Below are positions 48,101-57,100 of a DNA stretch of 64,000 nt, piece by piece (within the stretch, counting starts at the first letter, position 1; each line of letters begins with the position of its first letter). The translations under genes and the position numbers were made by a program. The notes below the pieces were generated by a model. That model was given only the letters and a program-made list of their open reading frames with translations, was not told the DNA's origin and did no database searches. The DNA lies in contig JASFXZ010000001.1 of the NCBI GenBank assembly GCA_032209605.1, forward strand, positions 24,184,619 through 24,248,618, given 5' to 3'. This DNA comes from Mactromeris polynyma. Taxonomy: Eukaryota; Mollusca; Bivalvia; Venerida; Mactridae.

Positions 48101-51100
48101 TCAAATTAGATATTGGCTTCCAATATCCAGTTGGAGGCCTAACCTATTCCTTCATAAACTAACTGCAATATCGTTGATATTCACGAATTATCAGCAATGG
48201 TTCACAATTGATGTACATATAATTGGAATGGTGTTTCTCCGAAACATATTATTCAGAAAAACTAACATTAAAGTACCGCGATTCTACTCACACTATGTAA
48301 CTTATATTTTGACGTTACGCCATATTGTTTTTGTGCATTGTGTGAAGAGAATAATAATGTAGTTTGTAAACAAGAATCATACTTTTGATAGAGCCCTTTT
48401 GGGCGAAATAAATAATAAGAGTTTCGATAGAGAATAAACTGATAACAAATTCAGAAGATCAACTTTCTACAGAGGTACGCAGGTATTAAGTACTATTTGC
48501 TACCTTCGCAACATCTGCCTGTCCGCCAAAGTTCACAATGGCATCCACCGCTGTATGTCCCACCATTGTAACAAAATTCATTACAATCACCAGTCTGCCA
48601 ATCTTCATCATTCTTCACACATGAATACCTAACTCGCCGATGAGTGCCGCCTCCACAGGAGTGTGTACAGTTATCCCAGGAATGCCAACCGCCGTATGAC
48701 GAAGGCGTACACCATGTGTCCACTATAATGTACAATATGTCTTCTGAATTGTTACTGAACAAGTATATTGTCTCAACTCAAATCACAACACATATCTTCT
48801 GATTTAGAACCCAACAATTCCTCAATAAAACAAACACATCAGAAGTGTTTGTTATTAAGTGCAAACGTGAATGAAATCAGGTGTTTTATATACATACGTC
48901 ACTCTCTAGAGTACTATTAATGCGTCTACAAAAGGTCAGACATCAGCTACTAGCTAACTATAGGATACAAGTACAAAAGTTGCTGCAGAATGCAGCAAAT
49001 AGAGGTTGCACGGCGATCAAACAAGTTGAGCAAAAATGAGGTAGTCAATTTTTTGATATTATAATTGATTTCATTTGTGCAAAATGAGCCTTTATTGCAA
49101 ATTTATATTCGATATATATAAATTGCAACTAACTAAAATAGGAATATGAGAAAGAAAATGACTTGACCGTTTCGAATTATTGGTCTAAATGAGGTAATTA
49201 ATCAAGCATTTAAATAGTAAAAAAATAATAATGGTATAACAGCAAGTATGTAAAACCAATACATTAGAAGTCATTACTATGTGTTTTGTAATCTTTTAGG
49301 GACATGTTTTTTATTAATTTGTAATGTCCATTTCTTCGCACTGATATTTAAATGAAAAAATACTAGGGATGTCAACGAATAGCAAATCAGGTATTCGAAT
49401 ATTCGTTAAGCATTTCGAACGAATACTCGAATATTCGATCGACACAACTTAGACAAAATTATTTAAAAAATCATATTTCATATACCAAAGTTCCGTACGT
49501 GCTGCGTGTATTCTACTTTCGTTTTTACCGGAAGTTAAGACTCTCACGAATGAAGTTATTTCAGTAAATAGATCATCATCTGAATGTCAATATTCGTGTT
49601 TATGAATATCTTTGTGAAGTGTCGAGACAAAAATCATTTTTCTAAGTTTTCTTCTAAGTATATGCATTGCCACGCTATTTTTGACTATTGAGTACTTAAT
49701 TAAAATCGAACAAAACAAAATGCATTTACTCGTTGTACTTTGAGTAAAATGTTTTTAAACAGTCATTTTGATTGAATGATACGATCTACGAGAAAAATTA
49801 GTATGCAAATTATGTTGTTTCCCGTCACCCCATTTTTCGGCATGTTTCTTTTCTCAATCCCAGTTTTGATATTCCTTAATTAAAAAGCGAGTCTTTAACT
49901 CAAGTCCCTTTCGGTGGTTTTAACTGCCTACTTTTTACACCTTTGTTCAACAACAAAATTACCGACGATTAGACACCTATTTTCTTCTATTTGACACTAT
50001 GGACTATCAAACGGTTGCAAACGGTCAGTAATTAACGGATTATCGAAAGAGACAAACCGTCATCACCCGACGATATACAATTATATTAGCACCCCCCAAT
50101 ATACACAATGACACTTTTACAAGCGCGTATATTTCAACAACGACAACATCCTTTATCACTCTCTTATTGTATAATTGTATTGACCTGTCAAAATTTGCAT
50201 ATCTTCATGGTCAATGCACGCTATAAATTAGTAATCGTGCCACTTTCTATAAAGAATTATTTATCATGTGCATTGACCATGAAGATATTTTGACAGGTCA
50301 ATAAAATTATACAATACTCTCTTACACAAATCGGGGTCGGCAAATAAATAAACAAACAACAATTTTTATTTTTCATTCATTTTTTATTAAGAATATTTTT
50401 CCGAATATTCGAATATTGAAACAGGATTCGAATATTCGAAGATATGAACGAATATATCTGAAAACCAATTCTCTAACTCCAAGCAAATAAACGTTTTACC
50501 TAGTTGCGTTGTAGCATCAAGTACAACTGCCTGTTGCCAACACTTGTTTGCTTTTGCATTTTACATGAATCTTTGCTTTAGCCGCATTATAACTGAGGGA
50601 AATTGCATGATTTTGTGTGAGAAGTTTGCTCAGTAAATCTGTATGATATAACATGAAGAATGCAGTTGGTATGTCATAGTCCAACCGTCTAATTGTTGAG
50701 GCGAATAAGTACTAGTAATTCAGACTGAATGAATCCAGCATGTCCTTGGCACAAACACGTCACACACCTCAGTCCATCCACTTATGATATAGATACAATG
50801 TGCTCTTTCTCATAATGTCATATCATGAGTTGTATACTGCGAAAGTAGAGACAGACATTTTGTTTGAATTTCAACCCAACATTTGTAGCCGTCTGTGATA
50901 TAAGCAACCACTATTATCAATATTTTGGTTAGCGGCTTGTTTTATGTGTTTAACTGTAGTATTACAAAGCTTGTTGAGAAAAATCATAAGTCTCCACAAA
51001 TAATACTTTTCCCAACCTGATCAATTTTCCTCAAAAGCATGTACATACAAACCTAGATGAAACAAGAGCTTAGTGCTTGTGATTAGTAAATAAATACATT

Positions 51101-54100
51101 TTTTGTACTAGACTAGTGCAGATAGTGCCATATCTACATAACCAAGTTGAAAACAACAATACACACTATATAACAGTGATTACAATTTTATTTAAATAGA
51201 ACTGCATTTCAAAGCATAATATTCAACAATGATAGAAAACTGTCTACTAGTTTATGTTATACTATACAATTGTTTTTTACTTAGTCAATCACAGATTGTA
51301 TTTATTTCAGTAACAAAATGGTAAATGGGTTTAAAATGTACACGGAAAATTTCACGAGTATTTTCCAAGAAGTATTTTATGACTCGTTGACCTGAAAACC
51401 TGAAACGATAAAGTAATATTAACATTATGCATGTAGCAGAAAAAGAGTAATTACATTTTTATTATGTAACTGATGTGTGTAAAAAGCTTTTCAAGCCCTA
51501 CATTGGGTGCACTTTTTCACCTAGTATTAGTTATATGTGTCAGGGGTGTTTGACGATAGAGCCTCAAATGCTGGAAGAGGTAGGAGTGTAGTGGTGTGGG
51601 GTTAGGCGGCCACCTGGTAAGCCGTACTAGTATTTTGGAGGACTTTGGTTCAAGAACAAAATTTGGTCCAGTTTTTCCCCTTGAATTACTTAAATGGCGT
51701 TTGCCAGTCCACGGTGGTTGAGCCTCAAATGCCTGAATGAGGAAGAGTGTTGTGGTGTGGAGTAAGACAGCCACCCACGTGTGTTGAGCCTTAAATGCCA
51801 GAAGGGGGATGAGTGCTGTGTAATGGGGTTATAAATGAGATGACATATTGCAGAAGAAGTAGTATTCACAATAACGTTATGCTCATATCATTATAAACTC
51901 CGAATTCCAGACATTCCACCCCCAAGTCATTTCTTCCCTAAGACCTTTCACCCCCAATTTTGATAGATCCTAGATTTTTCACCCCCACTTTTAGTATAAT
52001 CAAATGTTTGTGAATTACATTATTAATAGGATGTTTATTTTAAAATCAGATTGTTAATTTATCTTCATGTTAAATAACAGCGTGATTTAATCAACACCTT
52101 TTGACTTGTTGAGAATGATGTGATTAAATAAACAACCACTGCGCCTCCCTAAATCAAGCATCTCTAGTCTCCTTATCAACAGACTCTGGCCCCGTGGGTC
52201 CAAGGTAAATCCTTTCAATATTGGTGATAAAAGTCAATATTTTCAGATTAGATAAATAATTTTATGATCCCTAGTCAAGCAAATAACAAACAAATTTATT
52301 GATGATTGTATAGACCTATAATGTATATGATACACACGCACTACTCAGCATGGTAAAAAATAATGCTCAATTATTACCATGTTTCAACCACCATGTGTAA
52401 ACGTTACATTTGAATAAATCTCCTTATTTCTGTTTGAACAACAACATCTAGTTTAATGTCACAGCTAAGTAAGTCATTATAGTGCTGAGTAGTGTATATA
52501 ACATTGTTATGCCCCAACTCTAAAGGGTGGGGGGGGTAAATAAGATGTGACAATGAAGTATTGCTTGTTAAAATAGAATTATACAATGTCAAATTAAATA
52601 AATAGTTTGACAGAACAATGTATAATTTCATACCTCAACAAACAATGCAAACGTTTACTTTGGAAATTAAAATCAAAAGAAGCTGCAATAAAAGTTTATT
52701 ACATGACTGAACATCAAATATAGCTCTTAAAGTAATTAAAGACAATTTAATCAACGTAACCAGTTTGATATATATATATATATATGTTCACTTATTTATG
52801 CATTTTTCAGTCAAATTTCAATAATAATACTTAAATACATTTTAGAAGTATTAGAAATACTTATAAATTAGATTTATCGTTACATTTATACATATCATTT
52901 TATATTATCACCCCTATTATTCCTTTAGTCTCAGTACTAATGCATGTATTTAAATTGGGTGAGCCGTCTCATATATAACACATTGCTTAGACTATTCACC
53001 CCCAAAATGGGGATGAAAAGTCTTGGATGGCAGTGTTTTCACTCGACTGTTATAATTGAGGGTCATTATGAAGTCCTAGTTTTCACATCTGAGGGTCATT
53101 TCCAAATATGTTTTAAAAGAAACTTTGTTCTACTGATAATAGTGGTTATACAATTTATTACTGATTACTTTTATCTCTGTCAATCTTTCTTTGATGTTGA
53201 ACCTCTTGTGAGGACTTGGACAATATTGCGCGTCAAGCCGCTAAGAATAGTTAAAAGAGGTAAAAGTATAGCCAAGAATTTAGAAACATAGAAGTAGGAA
53301 TGGAATAAAAATGTAAGTGCTATTAACAGTTTAAAAACAGGTGGGAATGAAGTAAATGTGATAACTTAAAGGTTGTTTTTGTCAATATATGTCCCCCAAA
53401 ATCAATTTATAGGATTTATTATATTATATATTATAGTAAAAATACTGCAAACATTGCAACTCAGTCAAAAAACATCTGACCAAAACATGGTGACTTTAAG
53501 CACAACTAGGCTCGATACCGAAATTCCTGTGAAGTTTTGTTACAATCTAATCAGCGGTATTGGAGATGAAGAGCAGACAACTTCTCTATTCCAACTTTAT
53601 GTAGAAGAACAACAAAGGAGCATAACGAGCGGAATTTGCTGATGATATGTTAAACTAGAGTTGATGCTGTCAATCTTGTGAAATTTCATTGAAATCCATG
53701 CAGGGGTCAACATTCTCTATGCCCACAGGTCTATTGCTTAAGGTCAGAACAAAACACTTTGCTAGTTTCTGCTTTAAATGTTTATACAACTTGAGGGTGT
53801 AGTTTACATGTATAACATGTATATTCTTACCTGATGGCTACCTTCCAAACATCTCCAGTGCACAACCCCTACTGACTTCTCAAGGACAAACTCGACCACA
53901 ACAATCTGATGGCTCATTCTATTCAAAATAAAATATGTAATTATGTAAGAATGGGCATTGTGCAGTTGATCTAGATAAGAAAAGGCTTGCCTCTATACTG
54001 GAATTGATAATCACAATTGAAATTCTGAATACTTTGGTTAACATTTTTTATACTGTCGTATGTAAAGATTTTACTTACTTAAAAGTATGCGTTATCACAA

Positions 54101-57100
54101 TATCGACAGATTTGGACTACTAACATTATATGGCATGCATTCCACATTATTTCAATTGCTCCAAAACTTCCCAAATAACTAAAATCTCAAATTTGTTACA
54201 GATTATAAAAAGCATACAAATCACTTATTTGACAACATTATAAGAATGATGTATACCTGTAATTTAAAGATGTATTTATGATTTGTTACCAGAAATATTG
54301 TATAGATGACTAGTACATCTTATTTCATCACTGTTGGAATGTTTTTTTGTCCTTATTCTATTCATAGCAGGAGAAGTCAAGGGGAATTTACCAAAAAAAC
54401 TTTTTTCAAAAATCATTTACTTTTCAAGGAGTTTGTGGCTGTTACAAATTCAAGTAGTTTTCAAGGAGTAGGCATCAAATTAAAGGACTTCTCAAGACCT
54501 GTGTGAACATTGTTTATGGACAAAAACTCCAAAGCAGACTGTTCTGTTCTGAGAAAGTAAAACAACATAATTGATGTTACACAAATGTTTTCACTTGCAT
54601 GAATTATAGATAATTATCTGAAAAATATTTAAATGTGGTCAAGCTTAAATGGAAACTGGGATCTTTTCATTGCAAAATGGATTGAAATTGGCCAATCTTA
54701 ACTAGGACCTTCGGTTACCTGTGCTTCTTCTGACACTGACAAAAACATTAAGTAGACCACTAACAGTTGACTTGTACTCAAAATTCACAGCAAAGGTATT
54801 CCAATTGACTGCGTAGGTAAAATTTTATAAATTTTCATTAATTCTTTGTTACATCTTTATAGGCTAAGTTATGAGGCCGTCATACTAAAATGGATTAATG
54901 CAGTGTTCACCCAGACAAATTCCTTCTAAAATACTTACAGGTTTGGGCGTAAGCATATACATGGTTGTCTGTTTATCTTGCATACTATGAAGGAGGGGAC
55001 CGCGACCAGAAAGGCACCATTGTTGTCAACTGGAGTTATTTCTGAAATTAAATTAAACAATGGTCAAACTACATTTGTTATAAATAGCAACTATATGTTT
55101 AACTACATTAGTTAATGCACAATTGAATTTGGCTAAACATGCCTATAGTCACAAATTTTATATCCATAAAATGTTTCAATAAAAAACTAAACGGTAGACG
55201 TTACTAGAACGGTTAGTGGGTAGACAGATTTAACAAATATGTGGCTCAACCTGGACTAGAACTAAAGGCTCCTGGCAGACTTTGCAAAAGCTACAATAGC
55301 AAGTAATTCAGTTCGCATAAGAATTTGTGTTCTTATATAAAGCAACTAAAAATCATATTATAAGTTCAATTAAATATATATTTTCTTGATTATGTTCAAT
55401 CGTATACATTTTATAATATGATTGAATAATTATATTTAACACATACCTGAAGTAGTATTTATTCTGCAAACTATCGAGGATCGATCGTTGTTTTGACACA
55501 CCGATATAAGGGGAGATTACTGCATAGGAGATTAAAACGCCATTCGAAAACTTCGGCTACGTAGAGTAACGAAGTGGTACGGTAATATCCGAGAGCTAAC
55601 AGTTAATATAATCTGGTTCCCTGCGTATTAGGCAGTGGTAGAGGCCGGTAATCCAGACTAACGATGAATACGGCGCATGCGCGAGCTCATTGCACCAGTG
55701 CAGAGTTCTAACGCATCCAATATATACCCGTTGATACGCCGTGCAATAAAAATGAAAAAAAAGATATTTGCAGTATAAATTGAAATCCCAAAACTGACTA
55801 ACGTATCGTAGGTCCTGTCTGTGAGCAAAGAAACATTTGTAATAATACGTCTACACTTTATACACATGTTGTGGGCTTCTTTAGAGAAAGTTGAAATATC
55901 ATAAACATATCCTTAAATTATGGACAAATCGCAGGCTTATTTAGATAACTGTCTCCTTTAACATTTCGCTATCGGCGACATCGATAAATTTAGCCGGTCG
56001 ATTTTCTCCAAGAGCAATATAGAAAGAAAGAAAGCTTATACCGACTTAATAGTGCTCATGGTGAAGAAGAACAAGCTTGACAGATGGAATTACGCTCCCA
56101 CACAGCGCTTTGATTCCACTGTCGTGACATTCACACGCTGCTTTATAACGCAGTATATTTTGATATTCGACCTCTGTAACCTTTTTTATATAGCCAATGA
56201 TTTCGTCGCAGTAAACGGTATCACTGTGTTCCATGATAGCATTGGTAGGTGCGATTATGTGACTACAGTGTTTAAAATAGTCGGGTATTTTCCAGTGTGA
56301 AAGTAAAAAGAATGTGGACGTAGAAATATTGTTTGACTTCCCTGGTTGACGCATGCAAGTCGGTTTAATTACTCGTCATTTCAAGTTTTTTTTCCAGAAG
56401 GCAGTGTTTCGTTCCATCAATGATTGCTATAATACGCATTAAACTTTTCGCGGCAATATTTTTTTTTAAGAACATACGAATTTTAAGAAACGGGATACTA
56501 GGATCTTATCAAGTTTGTGCAATTTCACGGATTCACGATTTCAACTTCACGAGCTCAATATTTTCTAGGAGAGAAAAATGAAGTGGGAATGTCACCACCG
56601 GTCTTTCGTACTAAAAGACATCACATAAAAAATCGAATTACCAAAACCTTGTAATATACAGTAGTAGGAAGGTGCTGTACTAAAACAACCCTTTAAATTA
56701 AATAACCTGGTCAGTCCGCTCCCTGTATATTACCCATAATGTCATAAAACTCCGGGTTCCAATAAAGACAAGTTTGGACGTCTGACAATAAATGTGTCTC
56801 GACAGGCATACTCTGTTTCAAATGATGGGCAAGTAATTTGGGTTTTGGCAGTGTAAGTGGTTGCAATGGAGCAGCTCGATTTTTCGCTTCAACTAATGTT
56901 GCTGTATGATTCTTGGACAAGTAAGCAGCTGCACCTTATGACTTCATGCTTGCATCAACAAACACATGCAGAGTGGTGTCTGCTGTCATCTGCATTATTG
57001 AAGTAATGTATGTGATTGTGGTCAAATCGTCAGCTAGCGGTGTTCAAGTGTTTTGATTTGATTTGGTAACGGCATGTTTCAGTCGTACTTCTGTTTCCAC

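Noticed and set aside
52944..53291. 115-codon plus ORF
   Set aside because: No recognisable motif; it overlaps the 'ttcaccccca' repeat-like segment.
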